Origin: an uncultured Pseudomonadota bacterium | Lineage (GTDB): Bacteria > Myxococcota_A > UBA796 > SXON01 | Reading direction: 5' to 3' | NCBI GenBank assembly: GCA_903959175.1 | Contig: CAJBVW010000353.1 | Location: forward strand, 1 to 35,743 | DNA length: 35,743 nt | In this document: positions 26,121 through 34,129 of the stretch, piece after piece | Position numbering within the stretch: position 1 is the stretch's first letter | Layout of the letters: every line of letters begins with the position of its first letter | Notes under the pieces: model-generated | What the model saw: only the letters and a program-made list of their open reading frames with translations | What the model was told of the DNA's origin: nothing | The model's database searches: none | Program-made: the position numbers and the translations under genes

Positions 26121-27304
26121 TGCAGTGGGGTGAAGCCAGCTTCTCCGCGGTCCTCCTCGGCGGCTACCTCGGCATGCTCACGCTCCTCTGGGGCGCGATG
26201 ACCGCCAGCATCGGCGTCTGGCACCGCCGGAACGCCCTCCCGGCCCCCGCGGCGCGCCCGCTCCCGCGCCTCTCCATCTGCGTCCCGGCGCGCGACGAGG
26301 CGCACCAGATCGCCGCGTGCGTGCGCGGGGCCCTGGCCCAGGACCACGCGGACGTCGAGGTCATCGTGGTGGACGACGGCTCCACCGACGACACCGCCGC
26401 CGTCGCCCGCGCCGCCGCACCGGACGACCCCCGCCTGCGCGTCGTCCGCAACGCGCCGCCGCCGCCGGGCTGGGCGGGGAAGCCCTGGGCCTGCCAGCGC
26501 GCCGTGGCCGAGGCCTCCGGCGCCCACCTCCTCTTCGTGGACGCCGACGTCGAGCTGGCTCCGGACGCGGCGCGCCGCGTGGCCACCGTCCTCCTGGACC
26601 GCAAGCTCGGGATGTTGAGCGCCTTCGGCACCTGGCGCCTCGAGTCCTTCTGGGAGCGCGTCGCCATCCCGGTGATCGGGTGGTTCATCCGCGGCGCGAC
26701 CGACGTCGGCGCGGTGAACACGCCGGGGCGGCCGGAGGCCTTCGCGAACGGGCAGTTCCTCCTCTTCGACCGCGCGACCTACGAGTCCATCGGTGGCCAC
26801 GGCGCGGTGCGCGCCGAGGTCCTCGAGGACGTGCGGATCGCGCGCGTCGCCAAGCAGCGCGGGCACCCCATCGGGCTCTACGCCGCGCCCGACCTCTTCC
26901 GGGTCCGGCTCTACCGCTCCCTCGGGGAGATCTTGCGCGGCTACGGGAAGAACCTCTACGAGGGGATGGACCGCCGGCCGCTTCTCGCGCTGGGGGCGCT
27001 CCTCTTCCTGTTCATCGGCTCGGTCGCGCCGTGGCTCTTCCTCGCGGCCGTCGTGGTCCGCCCTTCGATCTTCCTCACCGGCCTCGAGCCCTTCGGCTTC
27101 TGGGCCGCCTGGATCGCGCTGGTGTGCGCGCTTCCCGTGCTGTTCCGCTGGCGGGTGGAGCGGGTGGACGGTCGGGGCGGCGGCTACGCGTGGTCGCACC
27201 CGCTGGGGAACCTCGTGCTCGCCGCCGTGCTCCTGCGCGCCGTCTTCGCGGTCGAGACGACGTGGAAGGGGCGCCGCTTTCACGACGGGAAGGCGACGGG
27301 GTAG
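26120..27304 (+). CDS. Family 2 glycosyltransferase, membrane-associated
   Basis: Predicted inverting GT-A transferase of 394 residues. The chosen ATG (26120) shares a base with the previous stop (TGATG). A TM segment lies at residues ~10-33. The catalytic domain has ICVPARDE (53-60), VIVVDDGSTDDT (81-92), the PPPPGWAGKPWACQ motif (113-126) and the DXD-type DADVEL (141-146), then LEDVRIA and RVRLYRSLGEILRGYGKNLYEGM. Two or more C-terminal TM segments follow from ~300. This motif set resembles the hopanoid-associated HpnB and carotenoid CrtQ/CruC glycosyltransferases, so a lipid acceptor is plausible. It ends the three-gene operon. Confidence 0.88.
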   Translation: MQWGEASFSAVLLGGYLGMLTLLWGAMTASIGVWHRRNALPAPAARPLPRLSICVPARDEAHQIAACVRGALAQDHADVEVIVVDDGSTDDTAAVARAAAPDDPRLRVVRNAPPPPGWAGKPWACQRAVAEASGAHLLFVDADVELAPDAARRVATVLLDRKLGMLSAFGTWRLESFWERVAIPVIGWFIRGATDVGAVNTPGRPEAFANGQFLLFDRATYESIGGHGAVRAEVLEDVRIARVAKQRGHPIGLYAAPDLFRVRLYRSLGEILRGYGKNLYEGMDRRPLLALGALLFLFIGSVAPWLFLAAVVVRPSIFLTGLEPFGFWAAWIALVCALPVLFRWRVERVDGRGGGYAWSHPLGNLVLAAVLLRAVFAVETTWKGRRFHDGKATG

Positions 27305-27379
27305 GGCGCCGCGGGGAGGTCTGGTGGAGAGGACGGGGCGCCGCGAAGATACGGGCTTCCGACCGCGGACGGGAGGGGT

Positions 27380-27423
27380 AAAAAGCGAGAACCCCGGTGA
27401 TCCACTGGGGATTACCGGGGTTC
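27380..27423 (-). terminator. Rho-independent terminator of tRNA-Gly
   Basis: A strong stem (27389-27403 with 27408-27423, starting GAACCCCGGT on plus and ending ACCGGGGTTC) begins 6 nt after the tRNA CCA on the minus strand. A TTTTT run (AAAAA on plus, 27380-27384) follows. It may also help end plus-strand transcription of the glycosyltransferase operon. Confidence 0.8.
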
Positions 27424-27429
27424 ATCAGG

Positions 27430-27505
27430 TGGAGCGGGAGACCGGACTCGAACCGGCGACAACAACGTTGGCAACGTTGTACTCTACCAACTGAGTTACT
27501 CCCGC
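27430..27505 (-). tRNA. tRNA-Gly (anticodon GCC)
   Basis: A 76-nt cloverleaf on the minus strand with encoded CCA. The acceptor GCGGGAG pairs with CTCCCGC, and the discriminator base is T. The D arm is AACTCAGTTGGTAGAGT. The anticodon arm CAACG-TTGCCAA-CGTTG gives GCC. The T arm is GCCGG-TTCGAGT-CCGGT. The anticodon reads GGC and GGU glycine codons. It is close to the bacterial consensus. Confidence 0.97.
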
Positions 27506-27518
27506 AGTTGGTGTCCCC

Positions 27519-27546
27519 CTATTAACAGGCCAGCCCGATGCGTCAA
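27519..27546 (-). promoter_or_regulatory. Candidate sigma-70-type promoter of tRNA-Gly
   Basis: Minus-strand TTGACG (27546-27541), a 16-nt spacer and TAATAG (27524-27519) end 13 nt before the tRNA 5' end. The arrangement matches the element before tRNA-Leu. Confidence 0.42.
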
Positions 27547-27554
27547 GGCGGCGC

Positions 27555-27602
27555 CCGATCGAAAATCGCGCGATCTAAAAGTACGCGGCGTTTTACGATC
27601 GG
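27555..27602. promoter_or_regulatory. Inverted repeat in divergent tRNA-Gly/lipoprotein region
   Basis: CCGATCGAAAA (27555-27565) and its near-complement (27592-27602) form 10 of 11 pairs across 26 nt. The palindrome ATCGCGCGAT (27565-27574) is between them. The area is AT-richer than its surroundings, so it may be the lipoprotein promoter or operator. No regulator is recognised. Confidence 0.35.
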
Positions 27603-27669
27603 ATGACATTCAGTTGATGATCGTCTATCGTGCATTTGGTGGTTTTCCTTCGCGCCCACCGGAGTGTCG

Positions 27670-29604
27670 ATGACGCGCACGTATTCTGCAGCTTCTACGT
27701 TTCTGATTGCCCTCCTGGCGCTCGCGCTTCCCGGGTGCGACGCGCCGTCGGGTGGCGACAAGGACGAGAGCGGCGTCGATGATTCGGCGGGGTCCGATAC
27801 CTACGTCGCGCCGACGGACGCCGATGGGGACGGCATCACCGTCGGCGACGGCGACTGTGACGACACCAACGCCGCGCTCTACCCGGGCCGCGGCGAGGAC
27901 TGCGACGGTATCGACAACAACTGCAACGGCGTCGTCGACGAGGGCCTGGCGGACACCGACTCCGACGGCACCGCCGACTGCATGGACCTCGAGGAATGCG
28001 ACGGCGTCGACAACGACGGCGACGCGGAGATCGACGAGGGCTACGCCGACGCCGACGCCGACGGCATCGCCGACTGCGTCGGCACCGAGATCTGCGACGG
28101 GCTCGACAACAACGCCGACGGCCGCGTGGACGAAGGCTACGACGCCGACGGCGACGGCGCGACCCAGTGCGGCTCCGCCACCGTGGTCGCGGACTGCGAC
28201 GACGCGAACGCCGACATCGGCCCCGGCTCCGGCGAGACCGCCGGGGACCTCATCGACAACGACTGTGACGGCGTCGTGGACGAGGGCGCGTGGGCCGCGG
28301 GCGACCTCGCCATCAGCGAGCTCATGAACAACCCCGCCCAGGTCGGTGACCCGGACGGCGAGTGGTTCGAGGTCTACAACACCACGAGCCGCACGCTCAT
28401 CCTCAACGGGCTCGTGATCAGCTCCTCGGTCGACGGGGACGAACACATGGTCGCCTCCGACGAGCTCGTTCTCGTCGCCCCGGGTGACTTCTTCGTCTTC
28501 GGCGGCAACGACGACCCCTCCGTCAACGGCGACGTCCCCGTCGGCTACGTCTGGGAGAACATCAGCCTCTCGAACGAGACGGACGAGCTCGTGCTCACGG
28601 CCGACGGCATCATGATCGACACCGTCACCTGGGACGACGGCCGCACGATGCCCGATACGGACGGCGCGTCCATCGGCGCGGACCTCGGCACCTACTCCGC
28701 GATCCTCAACGACGACCCCACCCTCTGGTGCGTCGCCACCCAGCGCTGGAGCACGGACCCCACGGCAGACCTCGGCTCTCCCTTCGCGGAGAACGAGTAC
28801 TGCTCCACGTACGACCACGACGGCGACGGCTACAACGCCGACCAGGGCGACTGCGACGAGGAGGACGCCACGACCTACCCCGGCGCGTGGGAAGGCACGG
28901 ACCCCGCCGATAACGACTGTGACGGCGTCGACGAGACCGCCCCCGTCGCGAACGCCAGCGCCACGACCACTGGCTACTCCTGCGACGACATCTACCTGTC
29001 CTCGGCCGGCAGCTACGACATCGAGTCCGCGCCGCTGACCTACATCTGGGAGCTCACGAGCGCCCCGGCCACGTCGTCGAAGACCACCGCCGACATCGAC
29101 ACGTCGACCTCCGCGAACCCGGTGTTCAACCCGGACGAGGACGGCACCTACGTGTTCACCCTCACCGTGAACGACGGCGGGACCGACTCGGCGCCGACCT
29201 CCGTGTCGGTCTCGATCACCACCCGCTCGACGAACTCGGCCCCCGTGGCGGACGCCGGCGCGGACCAGAGCTACGGCGCGACCTCCACCTGCTCGGCCGT
29301 CGCCTACACGACGACCTACACCTGCGATGACTGCGACAGCTACACCTACACCCTCTCGGGGGCGGGCAGCACCGACGCCGACGCCGACGACCTGACCTAC
29401 GCCTGGTCCATCATCAGCGGCGGCACCTACGCGACGCTCAGCTCGGCCACCGGCGAGAGCACGACGCTCACCGTGTCCGGCGTGCCCGCCACCTACGGCA
29501 GCACGGACACCGAGACTGTCCAGGTCAACATGCTCGCGACCGACTGCATGGGCGCCATGACGCCGGACGTCGTGCAGGTCACCTACACCTGCACCGGGTC
29601 CTGA
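27670..29604 (+). CDS. Acidic lipoprotein: MopE-type metal-binding repeats, lamin-tail and PKD-like domains
   Basis: The ATG at 27670 follows GGAG by 5 nt (a GTG at 27664 is the alternative) and gives 644 residues. The N-terminus has a lipoprotein signal with lipobox LPGC and Cys23. Residues ~50-205 hold repeats of the MopE-like metal-binding motif (DADGDGxxxGDGDCDD, ALYPG, EDCDGIDNNCNGVVDEG). Residues ~210-345 form a lamin-tail domain (LAISELMNNPAQVGDPDGEWFEVYN). Another motif unit follows at ~380-415 (YDHDGDGYNADQGDCDEED). After that, two PKD/cadherin-like segments with several Cys run to the end. Such surface proteins are frequent in Myxococcota-like genomes. A calcium or copper role is inferred. 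Composition is extremely acidic. Confidence 0.85.
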   Translation: MTRTYSAASTFLIALLALALPGCDAPSGGDKDESGVDDSAGSDTYVAPTDADGDGITVGDGDCDDTNAALYPGRGEDCDGIDNNCNGVVDEGLADTDSDGTADCMDLEECDGVDNDGDAEIDEGYADADADGIADCVGTEICDGLDNNADGRVDEGYDADGDGATQCGSATVVADCDDANADIGPGSGETAGDLIDNDCDGVVDEGAWAAGDLAISELMNNPAQVGDPDGEWFEVYNTTSRTLILNGLVISSSVDGDEHMVASDELVLVAPGDFFVFGGNDDPSVNGDVPVGYVWENISLSNETDELVLTADGIMIDTVTWDDGRTMPDTDGASIGADLGTYSAILNDDPTLWCVATQRWSTDPTADLGSPFAENEYCSTYDHDGDGYNADQGDCDEEDATTYPGAWEGTDPADNDCDGVDETAPVANASATTTGYSCDDIYLSSAGSYDIESAPLTYIWELTSAPATSSKTTADIDTSTSANPVFNPDEDGTYVFTLTVNDGGTDSAPTSVSVSITTRSTNSAPVADAGADQSYGATSTCSAVAYTTTYTCDDCDSYTYTLSGAGSTDADADDLTYAWSIISGGTYATLSSATGESTTLTVSGVPATYGSTDTETVQVNMLATDCMGAMTPDVVQVTYTCTGS

Positions 29605-29626
29605 TCCCCGGCCGCCGGGCCTGAAC

Positions 29627-29664
29627 GACCGCCGCGGGGGAGACCTCGCGGCGGTCTGCGTTTT
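29627..29664 (+). terminator. Rho-independent terminator after the MopE-type lipoprotein gene
   Basis: GACCGCCGCG (29627-29636) pairs perfectly with CGCGGCGGTC (29647-29656), with extra inner pairs possible. A TTTT run follows at 29661-29664. It lies between two convergent genes and ends 16 nt before the minus-strand gene's stop. Confidence 0.75.
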
Positions 29665-29679
29665 GGGGACGCCGGAGCG

Positions 29680-30948
29680 CTACTCGGCGCGCTTCGCGAT
29701 GCGGAGGAGCGGCTCGCGGAGGCGCTCGGGCGCGGCGGAGGCGGCGGCGCGCGCGTCGCGTGCGAGGCTCGCCTCGAGGGTGCGGAAGAGGTCCTCGCGG
29801 GTCGTGAGGTCGCCGCCGCCCGCCGCGCGCGAGAGCGCGCGGTTCACCGGGGCGCCGGGGCGCGGATAGAGCAGGAGCGCGCGGTCGATCGTGCTGCCGC
29901 CCCCGAGCAGCACCTCGACGACGCCGTCGAGCGCCTGCGGGAAAGCCGGGGTGTCGTAGGCGGCCTCGAGCCGATCGAGGGCGTCCTTCGCGGCGATGAC
30001 GCGCCACGCCTCCGCGAGCGGCGCCACCGCGGCGTCCCAGCCGCCCGCGGCCCCCATGGCGGCCACGCGGTCGAAGCCGCCGCACGGGGCGTCCACGCAC
30101 GCGCCGCGCCAGCGCAGAGCCGCCTGGGCGAGGAGCGCGCGGCCCGTGGAGGCGTCCGTGGCGGCGTCCGCGGCGAGGCCCTGCCACGCGCGCACGAGCA
30201 GGGTGTTCGTCGGATCGCCTGAGACGCCCGCGCGCACGCCCGCTTCCGTACGGATCGTCTTCATCGCGGCCTGCTCGGCGTCGCGGTCGGCGGCGGCGCC
30301 CATCGCGGCGAGCCAGGTGGCTTCCTCCAGCGCCGCGAGGCCCGCTACCGCCGCGGCGGGATCGCGCTTCTGCGCGGCGCGCGCGAGGAGGAGCGTGCCG
30401 GCGGGCGTCGCGGAGGCGCGATCGTAGGTGGGCGCGGCGAGCGCGCGCGCCACGACGTCGACGGGGATCGTGGGCCCGTCGAGCCAGCCGAGGAGCACCT
30501 GGCGCTCGACGACGCCGAGGAGCGCCTCGGGCTTCGCGCCGAGCCAGTCGAGCGGGGGACGCACCTGGTCCTGGCTCGCCTCGCCCTGCGGGAGCGGCAC
30601 CGCCCAGCCGAGGGCGGTCGCGGGGTCTCCGAGGGTGGTCTCGAGCGCCGCGAGGCGGGCGCCGCGCGCGAGGGCGACCACGGCGGTGCCGCGGTGCTGC
30701 GCCTCGACCTCCAGCCACGCGAGCGGGGTGGACTCGGCCGCGCTGGCGGTTGCGACCCACGCCGCGAGGGCGGGGTCGGCCGGGCCGGTGGGCACGCGCG
30801 GCCGGCGGACGAGGGGATCGTCGCCGATCATCCACGCGAGGCGGGCGGTCGGGTCGGTCGGCTCGGGGAGGACGGTAGCGGCGTCCTGGGCGTCGATCTC
30901 CAACGCGGGGGCGATCGGGCGCACGCACGCCAGCAAGATCAGGAGCAT
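29680..30948 (-). CDS. Ala-rich probable lipoprotein, unrecognised family
   Basis: The ATG at 30948 gives 422 residues with AGGAGCAT-type context on plus, i.e. no clear Shine-Dalgarno on minus. The N-terminus MLLILLACVRPIAP is a very short hydrophobic stretch ending in a lipobox-like LLAC, so Cys8 may be lipidated. The signal lacks the usual basic residues, so this is uncertain. The rest is Ala-rich and mostly helical with repeated 20-40-residue units (TLLLARAAQKRDPAAAVAGLAALEEATW), which suggests an alpha-solenoid. One Cys pair occurs (CVDAPC). No known domain recognised. It is convergent with the acidic lipoprotein and diverges from the hydrolase 34 nt away. Confidence 0.7.
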   Translation of the reverse strand: MLLILLACVRPIAPALEIDAQDAATVLPEPTDPTARLAWMIGDDPLVRRPRVPTGPADPALAAWVATASAAESTPLAWLEVEAQHRGTAVVALARGARLAALETTLGDPATALGWAVPLPQGEASQDQVRPPLDWLGAKPEALLGVVERQVLLGWLDGPTIPVDVVARALAAPTYDRASATPAGTLLLARAAQKRDPAAAVAGLAALEEATWLAAMGAAADRDAEQAAMKTIRTEAGVRAGVSGDPTNTLLVRAWQGLAADAATDASTGRALLAQAALRWRGACVDAPCGGFDRVAAMGAAGGWDAAVAPLAEAWRVIAAKDALDRLEAAYDTPAFPQALDGVVEVLLGGGSTIDRALLLYPRPGAPVNRALSRAAGGGDLTTREDLFRTLEASLARDARAAASAAPERLREPLLRIAKRAE

Positions 30949-30982
30949 GCGGCAACGTAGCCACCGGGCTAGGGACGCGCCG

Positions 30983-31888
30983 ATGTCGTCCCGCTTTGGT
31001 CCCCTCGAGGCCGTGGTCGCCGGCCCCGCCGACGGCGCCGCGCCCACCGCCGTGCTCCTCCACGGGATCGGCCTCGGCCCGTGGTTGTGGGAGCCGTGGG
31101 TGCCGTTCTTCACGGCGCTCGGGATCCGCACCGTCGCGCTGCGGTTGCCCGGGCACGAGCCGAACGCGAAGAACGTGGGCTTCGCGGAGGTCGTCGCCGG
31201 GGTGGAGGCCGCGCTGGACGCGGTCGGCGGCGCCCCGGTGCTCGTCGGGCACAGCATGGGCGGGCTGGTCGCGCAGGTGCTCGCCACGCGCCGCGCCCTC
31301 GCGGGGATCGCGCTGGTGAGCCCGCTCCCGGCGGGGCAGGTGCGGGTGGTGCCGCCACGTCGGGCGATCCTCGGCGGGGTGCGGCTCGCGCGCGCCTTCG
31401 TCACCGGGGCCCCGCTCACCGTCGCCTGGGAGCTCTACCGCGCCGTCGGGCTCGACGTCGTGGACGAGCCCACCGCGCGGCTCCTCCACGCGCGCACCGT
31501 CCCGTGGCCCAACCGCCTCGCGCGCGATCTCGCCCTCTCCCGCCCCTTCGTCGACCCCGCGGCGGTCCACGTGCCCGTGCTCGTCGCGCTAGGTGGCCGC
31601 GACGGCCTCGTGCCCTGGCAGTCCGCACGCCTCCTCGGCGACCTCTACGAGGCCGTCACCTGGCGCTACGACGACCTCGGCCACATGGCCCCGTGGGAGC
31701 CCGGCGGCGCGCGGCTCGGGCGCGATCTCGCCGCGTGGGTGGCGAACCCCTCGCGTCCGCAGGTGCTCGAGAGCGAGGGATACGGCCCCGCCGAGGGCGT
31801 CGGCCACGCGCTCAGGCGGCAGCGCCGCGGCGAGGAGATGAAGCGGCGCAGCGCCTACGGGCAGAAGCGGTCGGCGCGCGGGGAGTGA
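30983..31888 (+). CDS. Alpha/beta-fold hydrolase
   Basis: Predicted serine hydrolase of 301 residues. The oxyanion segment is LLHGIG (26-31). The nucleophile elbow GHSMGG places Ser91; the acid is Asp207 (GGRDGLVP) and the base His234 (GHMAPWEP). This is a complete catalytic triad. No signal peptide is visible, so it is probably cytoplasmic. The last ~30 residues (RRQRRGEEMKRRSAYGQKRSARGE) form a strongly basic tail, unusual for the fold. Substrate unknown. The ATG at 30983 has GGGACGCGCCG upstream. Its stop is one base from the stop of the convergent phosphatase. Confidence 0.88.
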   Translation: MSSRFGPLEAVVAGPADGAAPTAVLLHGIGLGPWLWEPWVPFFTALGIRTVALRLPGHEPNAKNVGFAEVVAGVEAALDAVGGAPVLVGHSMGGLVAQVLATRRALAGIALVSPLPAGQVRVVPPRRAILGGVRLARAFVTGAPLTVAWELYRAVGLDVVDEPTARLLHARTVPWPNRLARDLALSRPFVDPAAVHVPVLVALGGRDGLVPWQSARLLGDLYEAVTWRYDDLGHMAPWEPGGARLGRDLAAWVANPSRPQVLESEGYGPAEGVGHALRRQRRGEEMKRRSAYGQKRSARGE

Positions 31889-31889
31889 C

Positions 31890-32936
31890 TCAGGTCGTCG
31901 GGGCGTGCCCGTCGCGGTCGTCGAAGACGAGGACGCGCTCGGGCCAGCGCAGCGCGGCGAGCCCCCCGTCGAAGCCCGTCGCGTGTGTGCGGCCGTTCGC
32001 ACGCTCCGCATAGCGGCGCCCCACGCTGTAGTCGACGCAGAACACGCCGCCCGACCACGCGAAGGGGGGCACGTCATCCCACACGTCCAGCTTGCCCTCG
32101 ATGGGCGGGCCGCGCCGCCGCCAGTAGTGGCCCACGACGGTGGGGCGGTCCACGGGGCGACGCCACCAGCGGTCCCGCGTCACGAAGCGCCACTTCCCCC
32201 CGACGAAGAACGCCTTTCCGTCGGCCACGGGCACCTCGGCGCCCGAGGTCAGCAGCTTGATCGGGTTCCGGACCTGGTGGGCCACGTCCTCCTCGGCGAC
32301 GGCGGCGAGGTAGCGATCCGGCGGCACGTCGCGGTCCTTGAGCCCGGCGAACGCGGCACGTTCCGCGGCGGCGCGGTGGGGGACCTCGCGGGCGGTGAGG
32401 TCCTCCGCGATCTCGGCCGCGATGCTGCGCGCGAGGGCGGCGTGGTCGCCGGCGTGCGGGAGGGCGGCGGCGGCCTCGGCGTTCCAGCAGGCGTGGACGA
32501 CGCGGAGGTCGGGGCGCTCGAGCGCCAGCGGCAGCTCGGCGAGGAAGGCGCGGACGTGGTCCCGCTCGGTGGTCGTCGCGACACGGGAGCGGAAGGGGAT
32601 CCTCCCGATGCCGTGCTGGGCTTGGTCGTCGGCGTCTCCCCAGTACCAGCCGTTGCCCTCCTTCTTGTCGTCGAGGAGCAGGTTCAGCTCGTGGTTGCCG
32701 AGCACGACGTGGGCGAGCCCGGCGTCGACGAGGCTCGCGACGAGCTCGACCACGGCGACGCTGTCGGGGCCGCGGTCCACGAGGTCTCCGACGAAGACGA
32801 CCGGGCGCGCGGCGCGGCGCCGCTCGGGGTCGACGCCGAGGCGGTGGAGGAGCGCGAGGAGCGCCTCGATCTCGCCGTGCACGTCGCCGACGAGGTCGAG
32901 GGGGCCGTCGGGGAGGGGCTGGACGAGGCGCGGCAT
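31890..32936 (-). CDS. PPP-type metallophosphatase (PrpE/ApaH-like)
   Basis: Predicted two-metal phosphoesterase of 348 residues. The metal-site motifs are GDVHGE (residues 17-22, Asp18 and His20), GDLVDRG (50-56) and GNHE (80-83), with further His at HAC (~148) and VGHY (~275). The order fits the serine/threonine phosphatase superfamily, as in bis(5'-nucleosyl)tetraphosphatases and PrpE. No signal peptide. The length is larger than PrpE (~240) because of a ~100-residue insertion between the GNHE and the last His motif, which may carry specificity. It follows pyrD on the same strand after 42 nt. Confidence 0.85.
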   Translation of the reverse strand: MPRLVQPLPDGPLDLVGDVHGEIEALLALLHRLGVDPERRRAARPVVFVGDLVDRGPDSVAVVELVASLVDAGLAHVVLGNHELNLLLDDKKEGNGWYWGDADDQAQHGIGRIPFRSRVATTTERDHVRAFLAELPLALERPDLRVVHACWNAEAAAALPHAGDHAALARSIAAEIAEDLTAREVPHRAAAERAAFAGLKDRDVPPDRYLAAVAEEDVAHQVRNPIKLLTSGAEVPVADGKAFFVGGKWRFVTRDRWWRRPVDRPTVVGHYWRRRGPPIEGKLDVWDDVPPFAWSGGVFCVDYSVGRRYAERANGRTHATGFDGGLAALRWPERVLVFDDRDGHAPTT

Positions 32937-32978
32937 CGTTCGCAGCTTATCTGGTTTCCCCGGCCGACGCCGGGATGC

Positions 32979-34037
32979 CTACGCGGTGGCGATCAGGGCG
33001 TCCAAGCCGCCGGCGGCGCGGGCACGGGTGGCGAGCTCGGCGTGGATGCCCGAGACGAGCGCCGGGCCGCCGTAGATGAACGCGGTGTAGAGCTGGGTAG
33101 CCGCGCAGCCGAGGCGGAGGAGCGCGAGCACGTCGTCCGCGGTGGAGACGCCGCCGATGCCGACGACGGGGACGCGGCCGGCCGCAGCGCGCACGACGAC
33201 GCCGATCTTCGCGTGGGCGAGGGGCGCGAGCGGGGCGCCGGAGAGCCCGCCTGCCTGCGAGAGGCGGCCGGTGGTGCCGGGGCGCGAGAGGGTGGTGTTC
33301 GTGGCGAGGATGCCGGCGCAGCCGGCCTCGATCGCGACGCCGACGGCCTCGATCAGCGCGTCGTCCTCGAGGTCGGGGGCGAGCTTGAGGAAGACGGGCG
33401 TGCCCGCGGCGGCGGGGACGACGGCGCCGAGGAGCCGCTCGAGGGGCTCCTTCTCCTGGAGCGCGCGCAGGCCCGGCGTGTTGGGCGAGGACACGTTGAC
33501 GACGAAGTAGTCGGCGAGGCCGCGCAGAGCGGCGAGGCTCACGAGGTAGTCGGCGACGGCGTCCTCGTTGGGGACGACCTTGGACTTGCCGAGGTTGGCG
33601 CCGACGGGGGCGTGCGCGGGCCAGTGCCCGGCGGCACGGAGGGCGCGGAGCTCCCCGGCGAGCGCGTCGGCGCCGAGGTTGTTGAAGCCCATGCGGTTGA
33701 TGATCGCGCGCTCCTCCACGAGGCGGAACAGGCGCGGGCGCTCGTTGCCGGGCTGCGCGTGCCCGGTGACCGTGCCGAGCTCGATCGCGCCGAAGCCGAG
33801 GGCGTCCCACGTCCGCACCGCGACGCCGTTCTTGTCGAGGCCGGCGGCGAGCCCGACGGGGCCGGAGAACCGGAGGGGGCCGACGTCCCGGGCCAGAATG
33901 GGGTCCGGGCGGAGGCCGGCCGACTCGGCGAGCACCCGCGCGACGCCAAGGCCCCCGAAGGTGCGCTCGTGGGCGGTCTCGGGGTCCATCTGGAAGAGGA
34001 CGGGGCGGATCGCGCGGTAGAGGGTGTCGAGGAGCAT
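32979..34037 (-). CDS. pyrD: Dihydroorotate dehydrogenase, class 2 (quinone-dependent)
   Basis: Oxidises dihydroorotate to orotate for pyrimidine synthesis, passing electrons to quinone at the inner membrane. The 352 residues start MLLDTLYRAIRPVLFQMDPETAHE, the amphipathic membrane-associating N-terminus that distinguishes class 2. Other motifs are VGLAAGLDKNG (61-71), GFGAIELGTVTGHAQPGNERPRLFR, INRMGFNN (113-120) and the active-site segment NVSSPNTPGLR (181-191) with Ser184 as base. FMN-binding GIGGVSTADD lies near the end. The ATG is the first in frame and has no strong ribosome-binding site. It is followed by the phosphatase gene. Confidence 0.97.
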   Translation of the reverse strand: MLLDTLYRAIRPVLFQMDPETAHERTFGGLGVARVLAESAGLRPDPILARDVGPLRFSGPVGLAAGLDKNGVAVRTWDALGFGAIELGTVTGHAQPGNERPRLFRLVEERAIINRMGFNNLGADALAGELRALRAAGHWPAHAPVGANLGKSKVVPNEDAVADYLVSLAALRGLADYFVVNVSSPNTPGLRALQEKEPLERLLGAVVPAAAGTPVFLKLAPDLEDDALIEAVGVAIEAGCAGILATNTTLSRPGTTGRLSQAGGLSGAPLAPLAHAKIGVVVRAAAGRVPVVGIGGVSTADDVLALLRLGCAATQLYTAFIYGGPALVSGIHAELATRARAAGGLDALIATA

Positions 34038-34129
34038 GGCGCGCCGGCTATCGCGTGGCGGGCGGCGGTGGAGGCGGCCCGGCGCCGCGGGGAGGTGCTA
34101 CCCTCACGCTCCGATCGGAGCCGCCCCGG

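Noticed and set aside
27996-28268. Apparent tandem DNA repeat array
   Set aside because: The repetition reflects the Asp/Gly/Ala codons of the metal-binding motifs in the lipoprotein, not a CRISPR or satellite array.
30428-30982. Longer hydrolase starting upstream
   Set aside because: The extension would overlap the divergent lipoprotein gene and add low-complexity sequence, whereas the fold begins right after the ATG at 30983.
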